DNA of 64,000 bases from Fibrivirga algicola (GTDB lineage: Bacteria; Bacteroidota; Bacteroidia; Cytophagales; Spirosomataceae): the NCBI RefSeq assembly GCF_011742925.1, contig NZ_WAEL01000003.1, positions 496,001 through 560,000 on the forward strand. The letters run 5' to 3'. Positions 44,407 through 53,500 of this stretch are shown one piece after another. A program made the position numbers and the translations under genes. The stretch's first letter is position 1; every line of letters starts with the position of its first letter. The notes beneath the pieces are model-generated. The model saw nothing but the letters and a program-made list of their open reading frames with translations. It did not search any database and was not told where the DNA came from.

Positions 44407-45090
44407 CTAATCAATCAGAGTCATAGTGCGCTGCTCATTTTTCAGTAATGGCACTTTTAACTTAAAGCCCTCAAAGTCATTCATATGCTTAAAGGTATTC
44501 TCAACAAGCGTATAGACCTGAGCTTTGTCCATAGTGGGTTGCTTCATTAGGGATTCTTCTACGTAAGTAATGGCCTTTTTTATGACAGGTGAATCGATGA
44601 TTAATTCTTTGGTACGTTTCCATAATTCATTCAAGCCATCAAAACACTTCTCATCTCGATAAACATCAAGATAATCCACAATATCGCCTATCACATATAA
44701 GCACTTTTTAAAATCAGACTCTAACTCATTAAAATCACCCATCCCTTGGTTCACTTCTTGCAGAAAGTCTGCGTCTGCTTTATCCTCGCTCGTCAAGCCG
44801 AAAGCTATCTCAGATGCATAGCCAGACATCAAGCCTAATATATGCCACACTCTACGTCTTGGTGAAATAGAGTTATTTAACACTTCTAGATTACGATTTG
44901 ACCTAGTATAACCTTCGCTACTGGAGCTGGGAATGATAGAGATTCCAACTGGCCTCATATCGAAAAGCCCTTCGCCCCAATAATAATCCTCACATGGTAT
45001 GATAAAAAATATTACATGAGCCGCTTCATGAACAGCGGTCACTTTCAATGAATCTCTATCCATCTCATTCTTATGTTGCTTCTTACTCAT
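44407..45090 (-). CDS. Stand-alone FtsH-like (M41-type) zinc peptidase domain protein
   Basis: A 227-residue soluble protein with a zinc-protease motif HEAAH at residues 21-25 in the context KVTAVHEAAHVIFFI, very like the TAVHEAGHA motif of FtsH peptidases. The later segment SGYASEIAFGLTSEDKADADF (about 89-109) resembles the FtsH region GGRAAEELIFG...ND, with Asp106 or Asp108 as candidate third zinc ligand. There is no AAA ATPase domain and no transmembrane helix, so it differs from FtsH itself. It stands alone in the island on the minus strand. A defence or toxin role is possible but unproven. Confidence 0.65.
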   Translation of the reverse strand: MSKKQHKNEMDRDSLKVTAVHEAAHVIFFIIPCEDYYWGEGLFDMRPVGISIIPSSSSEGYTRSNRNLEVLNNSISPRRRVWHILGLMSGYASEIAFGLTSEDKADADFLQEVNQGMGDFNELESDFKKCLYVIGDIVDYLDVYRDEKCFDGLNELWKRTKELIIDSPVIKKAITYVEESLMKQPTMDKAQVYTLVENTFKHMNDFEGFKLKVPLLKNEQRTMTLID

Positions 45091-45326
45091 ACTTAAAAAT
45101 AAATCAACGTGGTTCAGAGAGCGGCTGAAACTACTTTGAACTTTTCACTTTACGTTGAACTTGTAGGTTATCTTTCAGAAATCAAAATCAGTTACTACAT
45201 TAAAGTGCAAACTTTATGGGCCGTACTCTTCAATGTGTAAGGCCTTTCTTCCCATAGAGGCAATTGTCGCTTTTTATCTTCCGGCTACCAGCTGGCACTT
45301 TTTATACTGTTTAGAGTTGCAAGAAC

Positions 45327-45632
45327 ATGAGCACTGGTATTTTACCTAACATTTTAGACAAATTCGAGGAGTATGTGACGCCTCTTGGTGAGTACATCTT
45401 TCCTCCTTACTACTCACCACGTCCAGTATGGCAAGCTGGCTTAGAAGACCGTGAAGAAAAGTGGATGCTGGATACGGCTAAAGAATTAGCGAAGTTTGGC
45501 CACGCCCACGGTATAGTTAGTTTACCCGATCCAATCCTTTTAAATAACAAGAGCCTCCGAAAAATCACTATCGATGATCATGAGGCCTTCTTAACCGCAG
45601 TAAAACTTTATCGGCAAAGTACGTCAGCGTAG
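45327..45632 (+). CDS. Hypothetical protein (101 aa)
   Basis: A soluble 101-residue protein rich in aromatic residues near the start (EYIFPPYYSPRPVWQAGL) and with a helical middle (EEKWMLDTAKELAKFGHAHG). No family is recognised. It begins at a plain ATG in an AT-rich stretch; the mixed composition without repeats makes coding likely. It is isolated, more than 100 bp from its neighbours. Confidence 0.55.
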   Translation: MSTGILPNILDKFEEYVTPLGEYIFPPYYSPRPVWQAGLEDREEKWMLDTAKELAKFGHAHGIVSLPDPILLNNKSLRKITIDDHEAFLTAVKLYRQSTSA

Positions 45633-45771
45633 AATTGTTGATCGTGCTTGTGTGTAACATTACGACATAGTGACAGTGTAACATCACTCTTAACCCTTTC
45701 TATTTCATAAGCTTCACCAGCAATTCAATCTATTCAAACGACAGTAATCTTGTCCATCGGCTAATTGGTAA

Positions 45772-46137
45772 ATGGAAGACGATATCGGTTATGACAACCC
45801 TCCCCGTGCAACCCAGTTTCAGCCGGGTCGATCAGGTTACCCGGCGGGCCGTAAGCCAGGCTCCATGAACCGCACGACGGTGGTTCGGCAGGTACTGTAT
45901 ATAGCCGTTAGCTTGCCCTTTCGCACTTGTCTAGGCTCCACCAGATGCTCCCAGAGTTAACGGCCGACGACCCTGGCGCTGTTGATGCGGGCTATGACTG
46001 GTGACATCAATACGTACAGGACGTTTATGGATTACGCTTATAGTGCACCGAAGCGGATCATCGACAGCAATGACACACTTCAGATTATTTGGCTCGAGTC
46101 CAAGACGTACGGACCCGAGGAGCTATCAGTTAGATAA
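45772..46137 (+). pseudogene. Decayed DUF5681 protein gene
   Basis: The 5' part reads TQFQPGRSGYPAGRKPGSMNRTT-like sequence, the signature start of DUF5681 proteins (seen in phages and mobile elements). The frame then breaks; the 3' part in another frame reads LALLMRAMTGDINTYRTFMDYAYSAPKRII and ends at TAA 46135-46137, the usual DUF5681 C-terminus. At least one frameshift and an internal stop lie between the two, so the gene is dead. Confidence 0.75.
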
Positions 46138-46599
46138 AAGCGGCAAAAAGATTCGTCCCCGGCTCACCTTTACGGCCAACATACGGTGAATTTGTAGTAC
46201 TACTTCTCGCCTTCCCCCCCGTTCCACCTTGTCTATCCAATTCGCGCTTTAACGGGACACTATCGGAATACATTAGAAGAGTTGCTAGCCTTTGGTTTAT
46301 CTCCCACAGGTGCAGTTATATTGATTTAGGCGTCATTCTATCGACGAAAAACTCATAGTTGAATTTTAATTTAATTATTACAATTAATCATATGACTATA
46401 TAAATAAATAGTAAATTATAGACCAATCTTTAACGAATGAAATATCCCCATTAGCTTTCGTTAAATTCTTAAATCTGGTTTTAGTACAACTCTCGCGAAT
46501 GGAAAGCTTTCGTAGGCTTTCGCATTTGCACTATTCCAATAGTGATACTTATTAAATAATTTATATATTCTTTTGTGCTGCACCTGATTGAAAATAGTC
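46138..46599. other. AT-rich intergenic region, 462 bp
   Basis: No gene is supported. The middle (46340-46420) is strongly AT-rich. TTTAACGAA at 46429-46437 and TTCGTTAAA at 46457-46465 form a 9-bp inverted repeat, and GCTTTCG occurs three times between 46454 and 46521. This may be the control region of the excisionase-replication operon that begins at 46600. Confidence 0.45.
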
Positions 46600-46908
46600 A
46601 TGTACAGTACAACGACACAAATCCACCTTACTCCCGACCAGTTGACAGAATTGGTACGGATCGCCGTCCGCTCTGAATTAGCGGACTACACACCTCCTTC
46701 ACTTGCAGTAGAACTGCCCGATTATCTAAGTCGAAAACAGGCAGCACAGACACTACAGGTTCCTCTTACAACGCTGAATGAATGGGCAAAAGATACAGCT
46801 GACCGTTCTGCTGTATTGGTTCCGCAAAAAGTAGGATCACGGGTACGATACAAACGCGAAGATGTCCTAAATGCGATCAAAGAGAGCCGCCGTTTTAAAC
46901 GTTCATGA
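46600..46908 (+). CDS. Helix-turn-helix DNA-binding protein (excisionase-like)
   Basis: A 102-residue protein whose second half is a MerR-like HTH_17 domain: LSRKQAAQTLQVPLTTLNEWAK followed by a wing and KVGSRVRYKREDVLNAIKES. Such proteins act as excisionases or as activators of replication genes in Bacteroidota mobile elements. ATG 46600 is preferred over TTG 46588. Its stop overlaps the next gene by 4 bp, so it opens a four-gene unit (HTH, VRR-NUC, helicase, primase-like). Confidence 0.85.
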   Translation: MYSTTTQIHLTPDQLTELVRIAVRSELADYTPPSLAVELPDYLSRKQAAQTLQVPLTTLNEWAKDTADRSAVLVPQKVGSRVRYKREDVLNAIKESRRFKRS

Positions 46909-47363
46909 GAAAGGCAACACCTATGAACGGATTGCACCAGTTGTCGATGCTAGCCGATACTGTAAAACAGAAGAAGTACCCCAACTTCCCTGCGCATGCC
47001 CTAATCAAAGCCAGATACCGAGATAAGACGGCCAACGATCTAACAACGGCCATTGTGGATTGGCTGAAACTTCAAGGCGAAGGAAACGGATTCGGCACTA
47101 GGCTACAGTCAACGGGTACGTTCCGGGAAGACCTTGGCAAGTTCGTCCCTTCAAGGCAACGCCGGGGTATGCCTGACGTGTTCGGCATAGTCGATGGGAT
47201 TGCCTACTTCGTAGAGGTAAAAGTGGGCAACGACAAGCTGTCGGCCGACCAACTTGAGACCATTGACAAACTTAAACAGGCCGGGGCCCGGGTCTTCGTT
47301 GCGGAAAACTTTCAAGCTTTTTTCGAATGGTGGAATGAACAAACTGCCGTTTCATTCACCTGA
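46905..47363 (+). CDS. VRR-NUC domain nuclease
   Basis: A 152-residue PD-(D/E)XK nuclease of the VRR-NUC type. Catalytic residues are Asp91 (RGMPDVFGI), Glu104-x-Lys106 (YFVEVKVG) and Gln116 (LSADQLETI), preceded by the conserved SRQRRGMPD. In phages and their satellites such small nucleases cut branched or junction DNA in replication. The ATG overlaps the upstream stop (ATGA), and its own end overlaps the helicase gene by about 29 bp. Confidence 0.9.
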   Translation: MRKATPMNGLHQLSMLADTVKQKKYPNFPAHALIKARYRDKTANDLTTAIVDWLKLQGEGNGFGTRLQSTGTFREDLGKFVPSRQRRGMPDVFGIVDGIAYFVEVKVGNDKLSADQLETIDKLKQAGARVFVAENFQAFFEWWNEQTAVSFT

Positions 47364-48618
47364 CCTCTTCTACCATCAACCGCAGGGCCGAGGCTACTGG
47401 CACCGCTCCCTGCTTCCTTCAATGACAGAGATACGAGATCCTAACCACTCGTTAACACTCGACGGTATCGGCAAGCACATCGCTGAAGTTGCTCAACAAT
47501 CAAGACAGCCGGTTCACGGTACCTCAGAAAAGACTAAACGTGACGCAACACCCGCTGCGATAAGCCAGATCGTGGCGACGCTAAAGGTTGAACCGACCGA
47601 GCAGTTGATTGAACCGCCCAAAGTATTATCCATCGAATCTGCTGATCGAGTTGGAACGATAGGAACGGCCGGAAATTTCAGTCTTATTATCGGGGCGGCC
47701 AAATCTCGTAAATCATTTATGACAGCAGCACTAATTGCCTCATACCTCAACCCGCGACACCCTGTATTGAACTGCATCCAGGCCAATCCGATACCTAATC
47801 AACAAGCTGTACTTTATTTCGACACTGAACAGAGTCGCCACCATGTCTTACGATCTGTCAAACGAATGTGTATGCTGTCAGATATTGAGCGGCCACAGGG
47901 GCTGCACAGCTATGCGCTCCGGTCACTAGACACAACGAAACGACTCGAGGCCATCGAGTACTTGATTGAGCACACTCCGAATGTCGGCCTGGTAGTGATC
48001 GATGGAATTAGAGACCTAGTATTTGATATCAATAGCGCGGAGGAGGCTACTAACATCAGTACGCGACTTCTGCGTTGGACTGAGCAGCGTAACATTCATT
48101 TGCTGACAGTGCTGCATACCAACAAAGGCAACCTTGAGGCTCGCGGTCATCTTGGCTCTGAACTGATCAACAAATCCGAAACGGTGATGCGGGTTATCAA
48201 AGATCAACACGATAAGTCTATCTCAATTGTCACTCCTGAACAGTGCCGGGATATGGACTTTGAGCCATTTGCTTTCACCATTAATGAACAGGGATTACCA
48301 AAGGCCGTAGATGCGCCAGTATCGGATAATGACCACTCCCGCAGAAACCAGAAGAGAGACTCAGAGAAGCTGACTAGAGATGAAGAAGAGGTCATCCTGC
48401 GACGGGCTTTTGAGAAAGACACGTACCTGGGCTATGCCGAGTTAAAAACTAATGTTATCGAAGCTGCTCAGTATTTCGGAAAGAAGCTAGCGCAATCTAA
48501 ACACGGTGCCGAGATGGTCATTAGCCGTAGAACGAAGGACATTCTCAGAAAGGAAAAGGTCGGAGGAAAAGGATACCCAAAGTACTTTCTGCAATTAGAT
48601 AAAGGCTATCCCATATAA
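47335..48618 (+). CDS. RecA-fold ATPase, RepA-like replicative helicase
   Basis: A protein of about 427 residues. The ATPase core has Walker A GAAKSRKS (residues 120-127, in FSLIIGAAKSRKSFM) and Walker B LVVIDGI (219-225), with a DTEQS motif (163-167) and LTVLHTNKG, as in RepA/AAA_25 hexameric helicases of Bacteroidota mobile elements. The C-terminal part (about 330-427) looks like a DNA-binding helical domain. The start is uncertain: ATG 47335 overlaps the nuclease gene; ATG 47422 is an alternative. With the next gene it should form the element's replication machinery. Confidence 0.85.
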   Translation: MNKLPFHSPDLFYHQPQGRGYWHRSLLPSMTEIRDPNHSLTLDGIGKHIAEVAQQSRQPVHGTSEKTKRDATPAAISQIVATLKVEPTEQLIEPPKVLSIESADRVGTIGTAGNFSLIIGAAKSRKSFMTAALIASYLNPRHPVLNCIQANPIPNQQAVLYFDTEQSRHHVLRSVKRMCMLSDIERPQGLHSYALRSLDTTKRLEAIEYLIEHTPNVGLVVIDGIRDLVFDINSAEEATNISTRLLRWTEQRNIHLLTVLHTNKGNLEARGHLGSELINKSETVMRVIKDQHDKSISIVTPEQCRDMDFEPFAFTINEQGLPKAVDAPVSDNDHSRRNQKRDSEKLTRDEEEVILRRAFEKDTYLGYAELKTNVIEAAQYFGKKLAQSKHGAEMVISRRTKDILRKEKVGGKGYPKYFLQLDKGYPI

Positions 48619-48716
48619 CTGTCCCGTCCGCCTATTATATATAGGCGGACCGGGACACTTGGGACACTATATACTGTACTGTCCCGGAAGAGTGTCCCGG
48701 AACACTTGGGACACTT
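48618..48716. repeat. GGGACACT repeat block, candidate origin or control region
   Basis: The 100 bp between helicase and primase-like genes hold several copies of one motif. GGGACACT occurs at 48652, 48661 and 48708, its complement AGTGTCCC at 48691, and related CTGTCCCG at 48619 and 48679. A near-perfect inverted repeat (about 15 bp arms: GTCCCGTCCGCCTA ... TAGGCGGACCGGGAC) lies at 48621-48656 around an AT-rich centre. Confidence 0.7.
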
Positions 48717-48723
48717 ACTAACT

Positions 48724-49926
48724 ATGTCAACCACTGCTCTCCGCTATCAACTCCCCAAGCGTGCCGTTAAAGGCCATTGTCCACAGTGTGGACCGCACCA
48801 CCAGCGAACGTTAAGCCGTTACCTCGATACTCGTACCGGCGATTTACTTCCCGCTGATTACGGCCGTTGCGATCGGGAGAATAACTGCACTTATCATCTT
48901 AGCCCATACCACAAAGGACCGTCGGGCATGAGTTACGCCGATCTGGTCTTTGAGCAATTCAAGATCGACAACACATTTCATAGACGTAAGCCTGTGGGTA
49001 GTTTCGCCCGCCCGACGGCCCTGCAAGCATCGACCACTATTATCCGTGCTGCAGAGGTTGCAGTAACACCTAAGACCATCTACACCATACCAGAAAATGT
49101 CTTCAAGCGGTCACTAGGACATTACAACAAAAACCAGTTCGCCACATTGCTACGGAATCACTTCGGCAACGATCAGGCCGCTGCTCTACTCAGCCGCTTT
49201 TGTATCGGTACGTCGTCTTACTGGCCAGATGCTACGATCTTTTGGCTGGTCGATACAGACGGGCGCGCCCTAAGTGGTCAGCTCGTGCTGTTTGCCGAGG
49301 ATTGGCACCGCGCCAAGTACACAGACCAAAAAGGCAATTTAAGGGCGTGCATTAGTTCGGTCAGCCACGGTTTGTTACGTCATTACCGTATCCAGGGGGA
49401 AGACGTACCTGACTGGTTAAGCGAGTATCACGAGCACGCTCCACGTTGGCCGGTTCCTTTTGGGTTGCACCAACTACGCGACGCTCCCGCTGATCAGCCA
49501 GTGGCTATCGTTGAGGCATGCAAAACGGCCGTTATCTGCGCTGGCTATTTTCCTCAATTCGTCTGGTTGGCCATTGGAGCTAAATCGTATCCTAACGCTG
49601 AGCGACTGTCGATGCTCAGGAACCGTCCTATTGTATTGTACCCTGACCTCAACGCCTACACAGACTGGAGCAAACGAGCGGAGGCCATGAATGCCGAGGG
49701 ATTTCGAATCAATGTATCCGATTACCTCGAACGTTATGCCAACGACCAGCAAAAACAACAGGGTCTCGACCTGGCTGACTTTTTACTTGCTGCGCCGGTG
49801 GTCGATCAGTCTACTCAACCCCTGACGCCTTCCAACGAGCCACTAATCGTGAAGACGCTAACTGACTGGTCTGCCAACCCTGGCAGTATCCTTCAACCAT
49901 GTACTAATCAACTAACGTACTTGTAA
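48724..49926 (+). CDS. Primase-like protein with zinc finger (DUF6371-like)
   Basis: A 400-residue protein. The N-terminus has a zinc finger with Cys19-x2-Cys22 and Cys49-x4-Cys54 (GHCPQCGPHH, RCDRENNCTYHL), like primase CHC2-type fingers. The middle (about 150-310) has the pattern of the DUF6371/toprim-like domain of Bacteroidota mobile elements, with VAIVEACKTAVICAGYFP as probable toprim-like Glu motif and PIVLYPDLNAY as the acidic motif. It probably primes DNA synthesis for the helicase encoded upstream. ATG 48724 follows the repeat block; a TTG at 48706 inside the block is less likely. Confidence 0.8.
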   Translation: MSTTALRYQLPKRAVKGHCPQCGPHHQRTLSRYLDTRTGDLLPADYGRCDRENNCTYHLSPYHKGPSGMSYADLVFEQFKIDNTFHRRKPVGSFARPTALQASTTIIRAAEVAVTPKTIYTIPENVFKRSLGHYNKNQFATLLRNHFGNDQAAALLSRFCIGTSSYWPDATIFWLVDTDGRALSGQLVLFAEDWHRAKYTDQKGNLRACISSVSHGLLRHYRIQGEDVPDWLSEYHEHAPRWPVPFGLHQLRDAPADQPVAIVEACKTAVICAGYFPQFVWLAIGAKSYPNAERLSMLRNRPIVLYPDLNAYTDWSKRAEAMNAEGFRINVSDYLERYANDQQKQQGLDLADFLLAAPVVDQSTQPLTPSNEPLIVKTLTDWSANPGSILQPCTNQLTYL

Positions 49927-50546
49927 CCACATTTTTTACTTTAATTCATTCTACTGATCCAGTCGTTATCCTCCCCACCAGTTGATCTAAAGTTTCATTG
50001 CGTCAGATAATAGACATCGAAACTAATCCATTGGTGTCTTTGCCTTGGTCTCCGATCCGATGTCCAGCCTAATTAATCACACTCGCGGATTGACGTTGTA
50101 TCAGGCCTTTTCTGCTCTAAATATACCGGCTACAATACCTCTTGACTTGTGACACTTCGTATCGCGCGTTTTTGTGCAGAAATGGGGGAAAAAAGGGAAA
50201 TAATCGGATAAGCCATTCTCAAGGCTTGCTTATGAGTTAAGTCTGGCTTGTGTGTCACACACATAAGAGTAAGACCATCGATGATCATTAAAACGGGAAT
50301 GGTCCGTTTCAAGCAATAGCAGCAGTGAACGGAGTCTTGCAGCACCGACTGCCACGTTGTACTACTACATAATTTTAAGATGCTGCCAACCGTGTTTGAA
50401 AAAATCTAGGAGTAGAGTTCAGAGTTAATCTATTGAACCCTCAATTATTCAACAGACACTTTCATGGGCATCATGTTCACTCTGTGTAATATCCTCGGCC
50501 TTGAGTAGTCTTTTCGCTTTTTAATAGCCTACTCAAGGCTAACATC
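49927..50546. other. Intergenic region, 620 bp
   Basis: No gene is supported; a 71-codon minus-strand frame at 50130-50345 has no coding character. A hairpin near the right end (50498-50539) is listed separately. Nothing else stands out. Confidence 0.5.
50498..50539 (-). terminator. Hairpin after the STAND NTPase gene
   Basis: GCCTTGAGTAG (50498-50508) pairs perfectly with CTACTCAAGGC (50529-50539), 8 bp past the stop of the minus-strand gene at 50547. No U tract follows on that strand, so termination is plausible rather than certain. Confidence 0.55.
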
Positions 50547-53500
50547 TTAGTCTAGGGGAAAGCCTTCCGATGACCAGTCATCCTCGAACTGAATTCGTTG
50601 GCGACATATATCAGCCTGCCGCCTAGCCCACACTTGTACATTTGGTAATGAATGCATCTTAAGTTGCTCGTACAAAATCAATCGTGTTTCGAATATTGGT
50701 GCAGCAGATCCGTTTACACTGAAGCTATTCATAGAGGCCGCAACCTCAGCTAGAATCGACTCATCAGTCCCAAAGGTATCCAGCATTAAGCGCGTGAAGG
50801 GATGCCATTCAGCCTTATCTGTTTTTGCAGTTGGAAGCATTCGGACAAAACGTAGCTGAACCCTATGATCCTGTTGTTTGTACCAGTCAATCAATGTGTT
50901 TGGATCACCTAATTCAAACAACAAACCTTCCCGATCAGAGAACATGTCAGATTTGGCACCCAAAATATCAGACAGCATGTAAGCCAACTCATCTCTCTGT
51001 AAGGCATCGCCCACAATAGGCCAGATCGTTGAGAAAAATTTAGTCAGTAGCGCCCTGAATGGTTGATAAGCATTAGACGTAGCTTCGCTCGGCAAATCTT
51101 CTGGCTGACTCATGAGGTATTGAAGCAACTGGTTCGTGCAGGTTATGGCTACCGATGTCTCTCCGGTTTCTTCGATGAGCCGGGACAACTCGTTTGCCCA
51201 GCGGTTTTGCGTAGCACTATCTCCCTGAGCTTGCATTAGCTCCTCATTCAGCACGAGCTGCCTAATGACAGGTTTAAAATATTCATTTAAGGCTTCGTGT
51301 GCAGTGTTATCGTTTGCCCCGCTGTAAATAAAATTCCATGCTAACTCTAAAGCAACCCAGCACCCTTCGGGCCCCAAACTGGCAATTGATCGAATTAATG
51401 TCTGAATTTGTTCGCGTGACGCTCCTCTCATTAACTGACTATATTGAAGTTGACGTAAAGCAGCTACAGGTTGTTTTTCATCTTTAACTAAAGAGAGTAA
51501 GCTGTCGAGGTATGTATGATTAGTTGTGCTGGCTGCCACTATCCTGAACGCCAAATAATTCAGCGCATCGTCCGCTATTATATGGTTCAAGAAACCATCG
51601 GTAACCTTTTCACCAGCCCCCTCTAAAAAGCCAACAATGGGACTCAAGTCTTCACCCTTTATTTTCAGCTTAAGGTGATCAAGCCAAAAATCAGTAAACC
51701 ACTGCCGATCGTCGCTAGACAGTTGAACCGCTAACTCACGGGCAAATGGAATTGAATAAAACGGATGATCGGCCGTAAGTAAGTTTCGAGCTGTTTGTTC
51801 CCATAAGTCACGTTGGTGAACTACTTCGGGCACCAATGCCTCAGATCGAGCCTTTAAGCCCGCTTCACCCATGTCTCGGTAGTCTGTTGGATCTGCATAC
51901 GAATACACGTAGTAATCCAGTTTGTCCTTCAAAGTGGTAGGTTCTGTTTTGGCCAAACTAAGTTGTAACAGGCTCCGTTCATCCGTCTGTAAGAAGCGAT
52001 TTTGCAAGGCCGATTTTAGAGCAGGACGAACCTTCTTGAATGAGACTTTACCAGCGTCTATCAAGTTATCGACGATTGGCAAAACGAGCCTAGCTACCCC
52101 GAACTCAGTTAAACCCCTAAGTGCTCCAACTAAAATATCGACTGCTTCTGTAGTATTTGAGCTTGTAGACAAAGCGTAGGGGCTTATCAAATCAATAATC
52201 TGATGCCAATAAGATTCTACGGCACTAGCCGTAGGTTTGTGTTCGCGCCAGTCATTTAGCTGTTCATCCGAGCTAACTATTCGAGAGAAGCCTTGCCAAG
52301 CTAAAGCTGCTCGGGCTGCCTTTAATATAAGAGCATCGTGGCCTTCGTCATGCTGAGCTATCCCTTGCCGTAATAAATTAATTCGAGCGTTAAAGTCGAC
52401 TTCAGTTCCGGAGAGGTGAATTGTAAATAATTGTAAAAACTGACCTGTGGCATTATTTGCGATAGGCTCATTCTCAGCAATAGCCAAGCGCATCAAAAGC
52501 TGTGCTGCCGTAGTGAACGTAGCTTCGTATCGGCAAAGTTTTTCCAGAGTCCATACCAAATTGCGGCGGCCGTCATGGGATTCACGAAGTAATTGTAAGG
52601 GAGCTACTAATAGCAGACGAGCCAAGCAATCAACAACGACGCGGGGGGAAATATCAGCCATCACACGAAGCAATGACGACCCATAAGGTTCCAGCACACG
52701 TTCAGGCGTTGTAAAGTAGCCGCTTACGCTGCATAAATGGCGAACGATTTCTTGAACAGTTGGACTACCCTTCAAGTGTTTAAATTGATCAAGAAAATTG
52801 GTACGAAGGGCGGGTATCTCAGCCAACCCGTTAAGTATTTCGATAGCATCAGTAGTATTTCTCGACTGCCACCACTGCTCAGCCAGACGCAGGGCCAAAT
52901 GCTGTGGTTGAACCAGAATATTGCGACCAACTACATGTATAATTTTCTTCTGTCGATATATCTCGACAAACTGCTTAAGCTTTTGCCACCGTTGCTCCTT
53001 GTTGCCTGAGAAAGGAATCAATATATCGTTATTAGCAATCCATCGTAACTCTCTTTCCTCATCGCGCAGATATCCAACCTCCGTAAACAGGCATAGGGCT
53101 TGTAACACGGAGCGGTCGTCTGGCTGCTGAGACGCTCCTATAATTTGATCAACCCAGTCAGCAGATGTTAGCTTCGGTAGAAAGTACGGATTTAATTCGT
53201 CTTGCTGAGTTAATAAAATGGCTGATGCTGGAAACGCTCCCATAAAATCGACGGCCCGATCAAGGGCATAATCGTTCTCTTTTGTAAACTTCTGACGCAA
53301 GATTGCACGACACACTGATTTTGCGGCTGCTTCTGTCATCTCAATAACCTGTGTCAGATGGTCTATAGGAAGCCAGCTCTCAGCAGTAGGCGCGATTGAG
53401 ATCAGTGAGGACTGATAGCCTTCTCGCTTGACTACTTGACTGAGACGCGAATGCAGTTTCGTTGTGGCGTTGTCGATTACAAAAATGAATCGCTCGACCT

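Noticed and set aside
44407-45090. Reading the HEAAH protein as a full FtsH protease
   Set aside because: No AAA ATPase domain, no second region of homology and no membrane helix; only the peptidase-type motifs are present.
46001-46189. 62-codon frame in the DUF5681 remnant
   Set aside because: A different frame of the decayed gene; the DUF5681 C-terminal motif is read in another frame.
50130-50345. 71-codon minus-strand frame
   Set aside because: No family likeness, Cys-rich chance composition and no ribosome-binding site; treated as intergenic.
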